From Deefgea chitinilytica (GTDB lineage Bacteria; Pseudomonadota; Gammaproteobacteria; Burkholderiales; Chitinibacteraceae), in contig NZ_WOFE01000002.1 of the NCBI RefSeq assembly GCF_016881405.1, positions 1 through 64,000 of the forward strand: a stretch of DNA of 64,000 bases, in the 5' to 3' direction. Positions within the stretch are counted from its first letter, which is position 1. The number at the start of each line of letters is the position of its first letter. The translations under genes were made by a program, and so were the position numbers. Shown here piece by piece: positions 37,746 through 47,798 of this stretch. The notes under the pieces are model-generated. The model was not told the DNA's origin and did no database searches. It saw only the letters and a program-made list of their open reading frames with translations.

Positions 37746-39545
37746 ATGCCGCTTGACTGGGGACTCATCAATAGCACCAATCTTACGTCTATCAATTTGG
37801 ACATGCTACTCCAAGATGTTGAGCAATTTGATTGCGTTACTTTCTCTGGAAAAATTACACAATTAGAACAAGATGAAACCCACTGGACCGCCGAGCAGCG
37901 CGAATGCCTACGTTTCGTAAATTCTGTCCTGCAGATGATGCTTCGAGCAGAGCAAGCTGCAGAACCCTTTGGGCCTATGTTTGTTATGGGCGAGCAGCGA
38001 GCCGCTATTCCCGCTGATTTTCCCAAAGATGCGTTACGAAGCTTGGAATCATGGGTAATGTCTCTGATTGACCCTGAACTTCGTGCCCGATTTCTAGATG
38101 TACTGTGGGTTCAAGCTCGCTCGTTCCCAGCTGCTCGTGCCTCGGTGGAAGCATATCTTTCATCAGCATTGAGGTTGGAGCACCCCGATGATTGGCCTTT
38201 GTGCCAGGAGCGTCTAGAACGCGCGTTACGTCTTTCGGCTGGTCTAGGTAAAGGCGGAGCAGAGCTGCGGTTGCAGGTATTGAATGCAATAGATGCCATG
38301 TTGCAACGTCATCGCGGCACCGACCCTCTCTATCTGAGTCTGCGGTTAATCCAATTGCTGCTGGAGTTCAAACATGGCGATGCAAAACAATTCGCCGATT
38401 ATGCGCTTGTAGCCGCAGCGGATGCAGAGGAAAAACAAGATTTTTGGAGGGCGAAAGACTACTTCCAACTCGCCGCCGAATGTTATCGAAAAGTTGGTCA
38501 GACAGTTGGAGAAAACGATGCGCTACGCTACTCAGCTGAAAGCTTAGTTAAAGAAGCAGAACTGGCCTACAAACAGCCTGGGCGTGGGGCTATGGCGGGA
38601 GCCGCAATTTTGTCTGATGCTATTGAGGCAATGCGCCAAGTCCCTGGTGGGCGGGAGCGAGCAGCTGAACTACATGAAAGGTTGCTTATTTTACAGCAAG
38701 AATCGGTGACTGACTTGAAACCCATCTCGACCAGTTATGATTCAACTGAATTGGTTCAGCATGCTTGTGCCGCGGTTCGAGATAAACCTATTTATGAAGC
38801 CATCCTTGCGCTGTGCACAATGGCAAAGCCACCATCAGTGGATAAATTAAAGCAAGAGGTATATAAGCAAGCTCGTAACTCGCCTCTTGGCAGTCTATTC
38901 TCCAGCGAAGTCATGAATTCTCGGGGCCGAGTCATTGCACGAGCCCCAGGTCTGGACGATAACGCGGATGACCCGACACACGAAGGGCTTCGTTGGCGTA
39001 TGTATCGACAAGCCCATCTTGGTAGAAGCCTTACCGTACAGGCCATGCTTAATCCCGCCAGAGCTGAAATTCTTGCTGCTCATGCTCCAGACCGACATGA
39101 CCTCGCGAGTTTGATTCAGTACAGCCCGTGGATTCCGCCAGGCCATGCAGAAAGTGTGCTTCGTGCGTTAGTGGCTGGCTTTCACGGGGATATGCTCGTT
39201 GCTGGACATATGGTACCTCCGCAACTCGAGGCGATGGTGCGCCATGTCGTCGAGTCAAAAGGAGGAACCACATCCATGCTGGAGCCTGGAGGCGTACAGC
39301 CCGAGCGGTCGTTGGGCGTATTGCTCGAAACTCCAGAAGCGCTCCAAGCCTTTGGGGCAGATGGTGTTTTTGAACTGCAGGACCTACTCATCGACCCCTT
39401 GGGTAGCAACCTGCGAAATGAAATGGCACATGGCCTACTCGACGACTCTGGTTTGTTTGGAGAAGATGTCTTCTTCGCGTGGTGGCTATTACTGCGATAC
39501 TGCGTGATGACATCGAAGCTTGTGGAGCGTGATTTAGGACAATAG
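37746..39545 (+). CDS. DUF4209-type protein with HEPN-like Rx4H motif
   Basis: This 599-residue, mostly helical protein has an N-terminal half with TPR-like helices (AKDYFQLAAECYRKVGQT about 245). The C-terminal DUF4209-like domain ends in LQDLLIDPLGSNLRNEMAHGLLDD. RNEMAH (about residues 556-561) is Arg-x4-His, the catalytic motif of HEPN ribonucleases. A growth-blocking or defence RNase is therefore plausible, though family assignment is from memory and activity is inferred. It is convergent with jetD and divergent from the GNAT gene. Confidence 0.72.
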   Translation: MPLDWGLINSTNLTSINLDMLLQDVEQFDCVTFSGKITQLEQDETHWTAEQRECLRFVNSVLQMMLRAEQAAEPFGPMFVMGEQRAAIPADFPKDALRSLESWVMSLIDPELRARFLDVLWVQARSFPAARASVEAYLSSALRLEHPDDWPLCQERLERALRLSAGLGKGGAELRLQVLNAIDAMLQRHRGTDPLYLSLRLIQLLLEFKHGDAKQFADYALVAAADAEEKQDFWRAKDYFQLAAECYRKVGQTVGENDALRYSAESLVKEAELAYKQPGRGAMAGAAILSDAIEAMRQVPGGRERAAELHERLLILQQESVTDLKPISTSYDSTELVQHACAAVRDKPIYEAILALCTMAKPPSVDKLKQEVYKQARNSPLGSLFSSEVMNSRGRVIARAPGLDDNADDPTHEGLRWRMYRQAHLGRSLTVQAMLNPARAEILAAHAPDRHDLASLIQYSPWIPPGHAESVLRALVAGFHGDMLVAGHMVPPQLEAMVRHVVESKGGTTSMLEPGGVQPERSLGVLLETPEALQAFGADGVFELQDLLIDPLGSNLRNEMAHGLLDDSGLFGEDVFFAWWLLLRYCVMTSKLVERDLGQ

Positions 39546-39715
39546 GCTTAAATTATGGATGGACATCCCGCCTTGATATGTCAGCCCAGCTAATTTAATA
39601 CTGGAGCCTACAACTTGTTAGGTCTAGTGGCACTCTGAATTTTGCCATCTGATTAGTAATGTTATGCTGGACCTCGTAAGTAACTTGGACTCTCAGACAC
39701 TATCCTAAGGGCTAG

Positions 39716-40858
39716 TCATCCACCCACCTCTTGGTCTACAAATTTTCCAGTCAATACCATAGCGGGAATTAGCTCCAAGTCTGCATATGCACAACCAGTA
39801 GCCTCAATTATTAGCTGCCCAGTTTTGGCTCCCGATTCAGGAGTATGTCCTTGGCCAGCAAGTAACCGCTCCAACATAATTCGATAGCCTGGTTCCCATG
39901 CTGATGTTTCATCAAACACCTTTCGTAGGGCTGCTAGAATTCGCATGCCTGCATAGTCTAGGTCCCCCCAAAACCAGCAAGGTAATTTGAACTCCTCCCG
40001 CCAAAGCCAAGCTTGAAATTTATTCCTTTGTTTTTCATCCAAAGAGCCATGACCAGCGAAATACACCGATGCCCCAGAGGCTGACCGTAATCTTCGCGCG
40101 CTCCCCCTGAACCCACTCGCAAAAATTAATGCAAGGTTTGAATAATGTTCAGCCCCTGACCGAGTTGCTTGCTCATAAGTAGCGGAGTTCTCTACAAAGA
40201 GCACCCCCGTAAAATCTTCTGATGGCAGAAAAACCAGAAGCTGAATGGGCATCTCGGGAAACGGGCAGTCATCGACCTGAAGTATTGCCGCAACCAATTG
40301 CTGTCTACCATCTAGGACCTTGGAGAGCCCCCAAAACAACCGGGCCGACACCTCGCGAAGTAATAACGGCTCCTCAGCAATGGAGGGCAGCAATGCTAGT
40401 TGCTGAACAATCTCATGAGCCGTACGGCCCGGAACATCGAGGCGCATTCGCGAAACGACTTCCTTCACAGAGTCATCGAGCCCCAGCAATGAATACACGG
40501 CATCTCGCCACAATTCTCCGGAAGAGCGATTTCTTATCAGTCGTCCAGTCGTTTGACGAAGCGCAGCCTCATCCTTAATGACTAGCCGTGGATTGCACTC
40601 ATACGGCGCACGCCCTGGCTGTTGACGTTCAGCTTTCAGCTCAAACCAGCCCCAGGCTACCATGTGTTCGAGCTGAATCCACTGTCGCTCGCGCTCCTCC
40701 TCAAGACTTGCTTTGTAAAGTGCGGGGAACGATTTCACATCCAGCTTAACCGCTCGGACAAGTTGCCTCCCCTGAGCGTCGGCGGCATCTAGTTTATCTA
40801 CTAAGAAATTCAGTAGATGCGTAACACCAGGCTCACTAAGCCATAATGGAACGGTCAT
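39716..40858 (-). CDS. jetD: Wadjet JetD: Toprim-type nuclease subunit
   Basis: This 380-residue protein has the C-terminal Toprim pattern: VLFVENSATYEQ with catalytic Glu at about 222, then FWGDLDYAGMRIL with the DxD pair at about 298-300. The N-terminal half is helical and winged-helix-like. JetD cleaves plasmid DNA that JetABC has extruded into loops. Its ATG overlaps the jetC stop by one base (TAATG), so it is translationally coupled. It is the last gene of the jetBCD block. Confidence 0.88.
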   Translation of the reverse strand: MTVPLWLSEPGVTHLLNFLVDKLDAADAQGRQLVRAVKLDVKSFPALYKASLEEERERQWIQLEHMVAWGWFELKAERQQPGRAPYECNPRLVIKDEAALRQTTGRLIRNRSSGELWRDAVYSLLGLDDSVKEVVSRMRLDVPGRTAHEIVQQLALLPSIAEEPLLLREVSARLFWGLSKVLDGRQQLVAAILQVDDCPFPEMPIQLLVFLPSEDFTGVLFVENSATYEQATRSGAEHYSNLALIFASGFRGSARRLRSASGASVYFAGHGSLDEKQRNKFQAWLWREEFKLPCWFWGDLDYAGMRILAALRKVFDETSAWEPGYRIMLERLLAGQGHTPESGAKTGQLIIEATGCAYADLELIPAMVLTGKFVDQEVGG

Positions 40859-43800
40859 TAAGCCCCCGCAGTCTCAGTAGCCTCGAATAGAATTTGCGCC
40901 TGCTGACGCACCTCATTCCGACGCTTTTCCCAAAGTTCGCGGAGCCTGTCGGGATTGAGTTCCCGCTCATCAGCCTCGGATACGAAATCAACTTCGCCAT
41001 TGCCTTCTGCCGCTGTTCGAGTAAAGCACCATTCCTTGGTAAACTCCGCCTTCAACGCACCGGCATGCTTGGTAGGCATGGCGCAAATCAATTGCATCCC
41101 AAGGCTATCCCGGATGAATTTCATTACGTCTTGTGCCCGACGCTCGTCCATTTTGGCAAATGACTCATCGTTGACCAGTAATTTGAGATTCATCCCTTTC
41201 TCAAAGTGCTTCAACCGGTTTGTGACAACTGCCGCACGCACGATATATGCTGGTGTTTCCAATTGTCCACCAGAGCCAGTTCCCCATTCTGACAAGGCAA
41301 CCTTAGAGCCTGAGTCCGACTCCTTCCAGATTTCATATCGACGGTAATTCCGATAGTCAGCGATACGTTGAAGTTCCTTCTGAGCACGCTCCTGGTCGTC
41401 GGCGAGGAGTAGTTTCAGGAGGCGGTCACGAACCGAACAATTTTCCGGACTGAGGGCCGTCTCATCAAACAAACCACCTGACTCTTGGGTTTCTGCTAGT
41501 TCATAGGCTGCACTGAAGAACTTATAGTATTCCTCGAATTCAGGGACCCAATGGGACCAGTCGATACGGAATCGGTCAGTTCCGAACTTGAGCTTGTCGA
41601 GTTCAGTATTCAGTGCTTTGAGCGTTCGAATCCCAGTGTCTACTGCATTTCGAATCTCGTAACAGAACTGCTTGGTAAAGACGTCTTGAAATGAGTTCTC
41701 TGCCTGGCGCAGCTGCTCAAGGTTCTTGTAAAGACCAGTATCTTTTTGCAAGCGCAGTTGCTCGCGCACACTCACATGTAACTGGACCAGCAGACCATAG
41801 ATGGGTGCAAAACTTCCTTCTCGCTGCTCACCGTAAGGAAAATCCAGCTTTTCATCTTGAAGGGCATACTGGTTGTATATACCTACATTTTCACGGACAT
41901 CACTGGTGTACTCGCGTGCTGAATATTGCAGGGTCTGCACGGTTTCCAAAAGGTTCTGCGGCCCCTCGCCAGACAGCAATAAATTATCAATTTGGCTTTC
42001 CATTTCGATGTAAGAAAGAGCACCACTGACTTCAGTCAACGCCTTTAGCTTCTCAAGTTCTTCAATGACTTTGGCTTTTCGGTTCGGAATCGCTACTTCC
42101 CTCTGAGTAACTGAGCTCTGAAACATTCCAATTTGACTATTGAACTCGCCAATTTGCCGGTTCGCGGCTCCAATAACTTCATCACAACGACCCATCTGGG
42201 TGCTTAGTAATTCCTTTTCACCCAACAAAGATTCCACTTCAGTAAGGTCAAGGCGATTTGCAGCCTCCCAAACCAACTCAAGTTCAGATACAGTTTGCAT
42301 CGCCAGTAAGGCAGCGTCGAATGTGGGAAGCTTTACTTGCTTCACTAAGTCAAGCAACGCATTCAGCCCTTGCCTTTGCTCTTTCATCTGCCCCAACTCT
42401 TTCGTTGCTGCAACATGCTCCTCTTCGGCCTTTTGCCGAGCAATAGCTTGCTGGGCTTTCCCGAAGACCAAATTTTCAGCGTCGGCAGTGAAGAAAGTGC
42501 GGCCGCCGGCAGCGCGACCATCCTTCATCACGCCGCGTGAGGTGAATCGCAGGGTTTCAAAATCGTGAACCTTGACCACCGGACCGTACATGTCGATTAG
42601 ATAAGCTTGCGCAATGGGATGTTCGGTTGCCAGTTCGTGAATGATAGAATCGCTTGGCACCAGTTCAGGCTTTGCCTTACGTTTACACAAGGCCCCCTGA
42701 ATGACACGTACCCGTGGAAATCGCCCTTTCACAAAGCGGGTTGCACGCTCCTCGTCCTCTTCCGGCACAATCAAGTTGAAACGGGCGCCGTCCAAGTAAC
42801 CTTCGATAGCAGGCATCCACTCCTGGTCGACTGGCTCAATTAAATCGCAGAGCACCTGAACTGGAATGTTCGGCAAGTCGCTGCGAAAGGCTTTGAGCGC
42901 ATATTGCACTTCGCGGGGGTAATCCGCACCGCCTTCAGCCAAGTTCTTCTTACGCTCGGCAGCCGCATTTTCTCTTGCGACTGCAGCATCCACCAAGGAC
43001 TGCAGAGCCCCCAGTTGGCTATTCACAGCAGAAACAAAGCTTTGAGTAGCCCCAGCCATCACCTCATACAGCGGTTCAAAAGAACCGTCGATACATTCCA
43101 AGTCTCGAAGCAACTTGAATACTACTAACGTTTCCGTCAAAACCTCCTGAGACCGCAATGCTTCAAGCTGCCCGTGCCATATGTCAAGTGGCAGACGGCT
43201 CAATTTGGATAGCTCATGTCCAATCATTGTCATTGCTGACTGGATTGCGCGGAACTCAGGAGGAATCGGTAACGCAATCAGCTGAAGAGCCGTTTTCTGA
43301 AGGCTAGCTACTTGCAACAGAGCAGTCTGCAGCTCAGAAATAGACGTCTTGAGGCTTAGGTAGGCTCGCTTCTCGCGTTCATCAAGCTGTGCTTTTTCAT
43401 TGGCCGCTGGAATTCCCGTCAACCTTGCCTCAATATTTACTAGGCCCTCGTGGTAGCTGCTCTTTTCAGTGTTAGCCTGCAAAGCGGAGTCATTGGCTAC
43501 CTTTATTTTTTCACCTAACTCTGCAACACGTAACTTGGCCTGAGTCAGAAGGCGCTCATCTTCCGCGAGAAGGCGCTTTGCTGATAGCGCCTGGTAAAGT
43601 GTCGCATCTTCATATGCTTTCTTGGCTTGTGAAATAGCATCGCCGAGGAGTTGCAGACGCTCAATGTTAACCTCAAGGCGTTCACCATCTTTTCGCAGAT
43701 TGTGGACTTGGCGAATTAAATCACTGATTTGCCCAATTCGTTGCGCATGCTGAAAAGGGTCATGCTCAAGAATCTGGGATTTAACTAGTTCATCGACGCT

Positions 43801-44478
43801 GCCAATAGGCTTATGTGCAATTGCCTGAGTCCAAGCCTTGGCGGCAGCTTCTGCCTCTTGGAAGGAGACTACTTTTTGTCCTCGGAAGCGACCATATAAC
43901 TGGCAAAGATACTCACGTTTATTGTCCCTAAGATTCAATACGTGTGGATAGAATGATTTTAGATGCGATTCAACGCGCTCGACCTCTACCACGCTCATAT
44001 TATCTTCATTGTCCACATCAACTAGGTCTTCAAACTTGAGTTCGGCGTCATCGATAATGAGTAGTGCCAGTCGTTCTTGGACGGCTTGCCGGCGGTCTCC
44101 TGAGCCATCGACTTTCGCTGCCGCACCAACAAGTGCTGTGAAACTTTTGCCAGTTTCTCCCTCACTCGGTCGAAAGACCAGCCCCACATAACCATGAGCG
44201 CCATCTGGTCGAGCAAACAGGTTATCCTCGGCCCCAACGATGTAAGACCATAGAGTGCGCTTCGTCTTGCCGTTACGCGCGCTCTGGTGCGTTTCATCCT
44301 GCCCTGGGTTGTAGCTGAAAATATGCTGGTATACAGCAGTCATCCCTGTTTGAAGGGCATCAAGCATCGTGGATTTGCCTGAACCAGTCGGCCCCGTCAG
44401 CAAAGTCATGTTACCCATTGGATATTCACCGGGTCGCAATGAACCCCAGTTAATAAGAATTAGGGATTCGAGTTTCAT
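40858..44478 (-). CDS. jetC: Wadjet JetC: SMC-like ATPase
   Basis: This 1206-residue ATPase has Walker A TGPTGSGKSTMLDAL at about residues 27-40. Long coiled-coil regions (about 280-480 and 660-880) flank a hinge-like segment. The C-terminal signature GTGSGGQLETPAY (about 1062) and Walker B LKLLVNDESFAKMD (about 1095-1108) complete the ATP site. It is the MukB-like motor of the Wadjet anti-plasmid complex, performing loop extrusion on closed circular DNA. It sits 14 bp after jetB. Confidence 0.92.
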   Translation of the reverse strand: MKLESLILINWGSLRPGEYPMGNMTLLTGPTGSGKSTMLDALQTGMTAVYQHIFSYNPGQDETHQSARNGKTKRTLWSYIVGAEDNLFARPDGAHGYVGLVFRPSEGETGKSFTALVGAAAKVDGSGDRRQAVQERLALLIIDDAELKFEDLVDVDNEDNMSVVEVERVESHLKSFYPHVLNLRDNKREYLCQLYGRFRGQKVVSFQEAEAAAKAWTQAIAHKPIGSVDELVKSQILEHDPFQHAQRIGQISDLIRQVHNLRKDGERLEVNIERLQLLGDAISQAKKAYEDATLYQALSAKRLLAEDERLLTQAKLRVAELGEKIKVANDSALQANTEKSSYHEGLVNIEARLTGIPAANEKAQLDEREKRAYLSLKTSISELQTALLQVASLQKTALQLIALPIPPEFRAIQSAMTMIGHELSKLSRLPLDIWHGQLEALRSQEVLTETLVVFKLLRDLECIDGSFEPLYEVMAGATQSFVSAVNSQLGALQSLVDAAVARENAAAERKKNLAEGGADYPREVQYALKAFRSDLPNIPVQVLCDLIEPVDQEWMPAIEGYLDGARFNLIVPEEDEERATRFVKGRFPRVRVIQGALCKRKAKPELVPSDSIIHELATEHPIAQAYLIDMYGPVVKVHDFETLRFTSRGVMKDGRAAGGRTFFTADAENLVFGKAQQAIARQKAEEEHVAATKELGQMKEQRQGLNALLDLVKQVKLPTFDAALLAMQTVSELELVWEAANRLDLTEVESLLGEKELLSTQMGRCDEVIGAANRQIGEFNSQIGMFQSSVTQREVAIPNRKAKVIEELEKLKALTEVSGALSYIEMESQIDNLLLSGEGPQNLLETVQTLQYSAREYTSDVRENVGIYNQYALQDEKLDFPYGEQREGSFAPIYGLLVQLHVSVREQLRLQKDTGLYKNLEQLRQAENSFQDVFTKQFCYEIRNAVDTGIRTLKALNTELDKLKFGTDRFRIDWSHWVPEFEEYYKFFSAAYELAETQESGGLFDETALSPENCSVRDRLLKLLLADDQERAQKELQRIADYRNYRRYEIWKESDSGSKVALSEWGTGSGGQLETPAYIVRAAVVTNRLKHFEKGMNLKLLVNDESFAKMDERRAQDVMKFIRDSLGMQLICAMPTKHAGALKAEFTKEWCFTRTAAEGNGEVDFVSEADERELNPDRLRELWEKRRNEVRQQAQILFEATETAGA

Positions 44479-44492
44479 TGGGCAGACTCCTC

Positions 44493-45173
44493 CTATGGTT
44501 CTGCTGCTCCGACTTCTAGCGCAGCTGCAAGCGCATCTTCACTGATAATGCCGAGAATGGTTTGGCGAATAGCGATAAGACCATCTTCATCAGCCATTGA
44601 AAATGTAGGACTCAGTCGTATTAACCGATGGCGGCGCAATTCCCGAAGGAGCTTGTCCCTGTCTACAACAGCTTCGGGTAACGGCCGTTTTAGCTGGGTT
44701 TGAAGGGTTGCCGCGAGGTCTTCAAAACGGGTCAGCACCTCACCCTCATCAGTAAGGTTTAGACCACCTTCCATGAGCCCTTTCTGGTAGAGAAATCGAA
44801 GAGCGAGTGCCGCAGCCACGAAGTCAGGAGTAAGTTTGGCCTTCAGCGATGGGACAGGCTCAATACCATCCGGAGTGATGCCCGGTGCCTGCGCTCCTGG
44901 GGCATAGAGTCTGAAGAATTCAGCCTTGGAGTCATGGTGTAGAAAGAACCCCGCTAGGTCAAAATAGTCAACTAGTAGCGCCTCAATACGGCGAGCATCG
45001 TCGTAAATGCGTGCCTCGACTCCATCTTCGGCCCTAACAACAATGCCATAGGCAAAAAGCCGGGTAACAATCTCCTGAAATCGGTCGAGCTTCAACCCAG
45101 ACAAATTAAGTTGCTCAAGGGCGTTTTTTTTCAGGTTCATTATTAAATGCGAAATGTCATTCAATTTAGCCAT
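44493..45173 (-). CDS. jetB: Wadjet JetB: DUF4194 kite-like subunit
   Basis: This 226-residue protein with tandem winged helices matches DUF4194 (LDRFQEIVTRLFAYGIVVR, RIEALLVDYFDLAGFFLHH, LLRELRRHRLIRLSPTFSM). JetB is the MukE-like KITE subunit joining JetA to JetC. A strong GAGAGGTGAG ribosome site remains just upstream (45180-45189). Beyond that, inverted-repeat and IS21 sequence replaces jetA, which would normally be adjacent. Confidence 0.87.
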   Translation of the reverse strand: MAKLNDISHLIMNLKKNALEQLNLSGLKLDRFQEIVTRLFAYGIVVRAEDGVEARIYDDARRIEALLVDYFDLAGFFLHHDSKAEFFRLYAPGAQAPGITPDGIEPVPSLKAKLTPDFVAAALALRFLYQKGLMEGGLNLTDEGEVLTRFEDLAATLQTQLKRPLPEAVVDRDKLLRELRRHRLIRLSPTFSMADEDGLIAIRQTILGIISEDALAAALEVGAAEP

Positions 45174-45189
45174 GCTGACTCACCTCTCG

Positions 45190-45220
45190 TAGCCACCCCG
45201 CTTATTTGATTCATCCACTG
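45190..45220. repeat. Left inverted repeat of the insertion between jetB and jetA
   Basis: TAGCCACCCCG, CTTAT and CATCCACT are repeated in inverted orientation at 53709-53739 (minus strand TAGCCACCCGTTCTTATC then CATCCACT), with about 24 matches over 31 positions by eye. It begins directly outside the jetB ribosome site, so it probably marks one end of an inserted element. Confidence 0.6.
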
Positions 45221-45269
45221 CCGTTCATACAATTTAGCCACTCCCAGGGTGTGAGAGTGGCTAGTTTTC

Positions 45270-46010
45270 TTACAGTTCGTTGGCCTTCAGTTTCCTCATA
45301 GATTCACCCTGTAGTTGTAAGGAATGAGAGCGATGGACAATACGATCTAAGATTGCATCTGCGACGGTTGGGTCATTAAACAGGTCATACCATTTGCTTG
45401 TTGGGTACTGACTGGTAATGAGCAAAGCGCCTTGTAAGGTCTGCTGGTCAATAATATCCAACAACACAGGCCCAAGCGCAGTGTCCACGCCGCCAATGCC
45501 CAAATCATCCAAGATAAGAAGTCTTGTCTTGATTAGCAATCGCCGTAATTTAGGTAGAGAACCGTCGGCTTGGGCATGAGCAAGGTCTTCGTACAGTTGC
45601 GTCGCCGTGGTGTAGTAAACAGAAAACCCGTTTCGGCATGCTTGAAGCCCAAACGCGCACGCCATCCAGGATTTTCCAGTACCTGTCGCGCCCGTTAGAA
45701 TCAAATTCTGGCGACGATCGATCCAACCACAATCAGATAAAGACATAATCAACGGCTGGTTTAATTTTCGGCTTGGTTGATAATCAATGTCCGCCAAGGT
45801 TGCACGGCCGTGGCGTAGCTTGGCCGACTTCAGAAACCGAGCAATTCGTCGATTATCACGGTCGCATACTTCTGCATCTGCCAGTAAACCAACACAATCT
45901 TCAAAACTGATGTTTTGACTTTCCGGTCGCTGAAACAGTTGTTCAAATGCGCGCGCCATGCCTGACAAGCCAAGTGTTTGCAACTTCTGCTGAGTTTGAT
46001 TAATTAGCAT
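45270..46010 (-). CDS. istB: IS21 helper ATPase IstB
   Basis: This 246-residue AAA+ protein has Walker A LILTGATGTGKSWMACAFG (about 100-118) and Walker B RLLILDDLGIG (about 165). IstB remodels target DNA for IstA. Its start overlaps the istA end by 7 bases, the standard IS21 arrangement. It is intact by length. Confidence 0.95.
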   Translation of the reverse strand: MLINQTQQKLQTLGLSGMARAFEQLFQRPESQNISFEDCVGLLADAEVCDRDNRRIARFLKSAKLRHGRATLADIDYQPSRKLNQPLIMSLSDCGWIDRRQNLILTGATGTGKSWMACAFGLQACRNGFSVYYTTATQLYEDLAHAQADGSLPKLRRLLIKTRLLILDDLGIGGVDTALGPVLLDIIDQQTLQGALLITSQYPTSKWYDLFNDPTVADAILDRIVHRSHSLQLQGESMRKLKANEL

Positions 46011-47563
46011 GATGCAGCTCCTTGACCACTGTAATAATCTGCACCACGTAAATTGCTATGCTGAGTCACCCAATTTGTGTTTTCAATCGGTTGCCGCAAA
46101 TCACTTTTATTGCGGATAATCGATTGCATACGCTCAAAAGTAAGCACGTTGATCGTCAATGCAAACGCAGCAGCAGATTCAAGCCGATCATGATTCTGTT
46201 CTTCACGAACCCATTGGCGCAATTTTTTGACGTTGCGCCAACCATTTGCGAAATTATTGCGCTGTTCTAGTGCCTTGGTGACCCACTCTTTGAACTTTGA
46301 ACCGATTGTTTCTGCCCATTCTTTCAGAAGCGCGGGTTCATCCTCACTGAAGCGCAAGTGCTCAATAGGCATGTGCTCTTGCTTTGTTGATTGCCCTGCA
46401 GTTGTACGCAGAAGATGACTCGCAATGCGTTTATTACCCCGAAAAATTTCAATCGTATACTGAGTAGAGCGTACATCGACTAACTCTTGCCGAAATTGGA
46501 AAGGAACAGAGTAATAGCTGTCATCATGAAAAATATGGTAGTCATGTGGAACACGCTGATTGCATTTCCACTCAGCGAGCTCAAAGCGCTGTACAGGGAG
46601 CGGCATTAGCGCGGGCTGATCAAGTAACGCAAACTGTTCACGTCGGCTTTTTAAATAGGTCTTGCTGGTTTTATTATTGAGGAAGGTTATGCGGCGCATA
46701 ATCTCAACATTCAATTCATCGATGCTAAAGAATACGCGGTTACGTAGAGGGGCAAGAACCCAGCGTTGAACAATTTGCACGCTCACTTCGGCCAACGATT
46801 TATCTTTTGGCTTACGGGGACGAGCAGGATTGATGATGACATCGTAATGTTCCCCCATGTCCGCATAAGCACGATTCAAAAAAACCTCTTTGGTCGTGTT
46901 TTTGATCACCGCCGACTTGAGATTGTCCGTCACGATTTGTTGCGGCACACCACCAAAGAATTCAAAGGCTTTGACGTGGCATTCAACCCAGTCAGGGATT
47001 TTTTGCGACGGCACTGCATGTGCGAATGTATAACCCGATGCCCCCAGCACGCCAACAAACACTTGAGCAAATGAGACCACACCCGTGTCAGGGTTGGTGA
47101 TGGACATCGTTTTGCCGCAAAAATCGACAAAGAATTTATCGCCAGGGCGGTGGGTTTGACGCATGCTAATGCGCTGTTTTTTCTGCCATACGCGATAGCG
47201 GCGCGTGAATTGTGGATATGAAAGTGTATTGTCCAGCTCATTACTATAAGCCAGCCGGTATTCTTCCCACACTAAAGCCAGCGTGACATCCCGCGTTTGA
47301 AGTTGGGTTTTGACATTTTCCCAATCTGGCAAAATACGGTCACTTTTACCTACTTTTAATGTGCTATCCAGCTGACGAACGAAATTGGTATCGTCCAAGT
47401 CGCATAGCTGCAATGGATCTAAGCCGCTTTGTTCCAATTTCGTTCGGACGGTGCCAACGGTTGAGTGATGTAGCTTTAAACGTTGCGCAATATTGCGATT
47501 AGTTAGGGTGCGCGTGGCAATCAATTTCACAATTTCACGCTGCTGAGTAATAGAAATTCTCAT
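46004..47563 (-). CDS. istA: IS21 transposase IstA
   Basis: This 519-residue transposase has an N-terminal helix-turn-helix (TLTNRNIAQRLKLHHSTVGT). The DDE integrase core shows Asp in KFFVDFCGKTM (about 148), Asp in QQIVTDNLKSAV (about 208) and Glu in KDKSLAEVSVQ (about 258). A C-terminal beta-barrel-like segment follows (HDYHIFHDDSYYSVPFQF). It appears full length, so the IS may still be active. Confidence 0.95.
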   Translation of the reverse strand: MRISITQQREIVKLIATRTLTNRNIAQRLKLHHSTVGTVRTKLEQSGLDPLQLCDLDDTNFVRQLDSTLKVGKSDRILPDWENVKTQLQTRDVTLALVWEEYRLAYSNELDNTLSYPQFTRRYRVWQKKQRISMRQTHRPGDKFFVDFCGKTMSITNPDTGVVSFAQVFVGVLGASGYTFAHAVPSQKIPDWVECHVKAFEFFGGVPQQIVTDNLKSAVIKNTTKEVFLNRAYADMGEHYDVIINPARPRKPKDKSLAEVSVQIVQRWVLAPLRNRVFFSIDELNVEIMRRITFLNNKTSKTYLKSRREQFALLDQPALMPLPVQRFELAEWKCNQRVPHDYHIFHDDSYYSVPFQFRQELVDVRSTQYTIEIFRGNKRIASHLLRTTAGQSTKQEHMPIEHLRFSEDEPALLKEWAETIGSKFKEWVTKALEQRNNFANGWRNVKKLRQWVREEQNHDRLESAAAFALTINVLTFERMQSIIRNKSDLRQPIENTNWVTQHSNLRGADYYSGQGAASC

Positions 47564-47798
47564 GATTGATGTCCTTGATTACTGAGTTACACATGGTTGT
47601 TTTGTGCAAATCAGCCAGTTATCCAAAATTTTGGGCAACACAAGGCTCAGCGGCTTGACGCCGCTGAATATGGAACGGACAATTGAGGTGTCAGCATGCC
47701 TATGTTTGACAACTCTTCGGAGGGCTTGGGATCTCTAGTCCTAAGCCCTTCGTTCCTTCCATGACCTTGATCCAGCAAAACTTCCGATCAGTTCTAAG

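Larger units (their letters stand above)
45219..47681 (-). mobile_element. IS21-family insertion sequence
   Basis: istA and istB lie in the usual order and orientation with overlapping ends. Candidate termini are TGCCGTTCATACA on plus at 45219 and TGTCCGTTCCATAT on minus at 47681, each followed by a stem-loop (TAGCCACTC... and CAGCGGCG...). This gives about 2.46 kb, normal for IS21. I found no target duplication, so borders are provisional. Confidence 0.75.
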
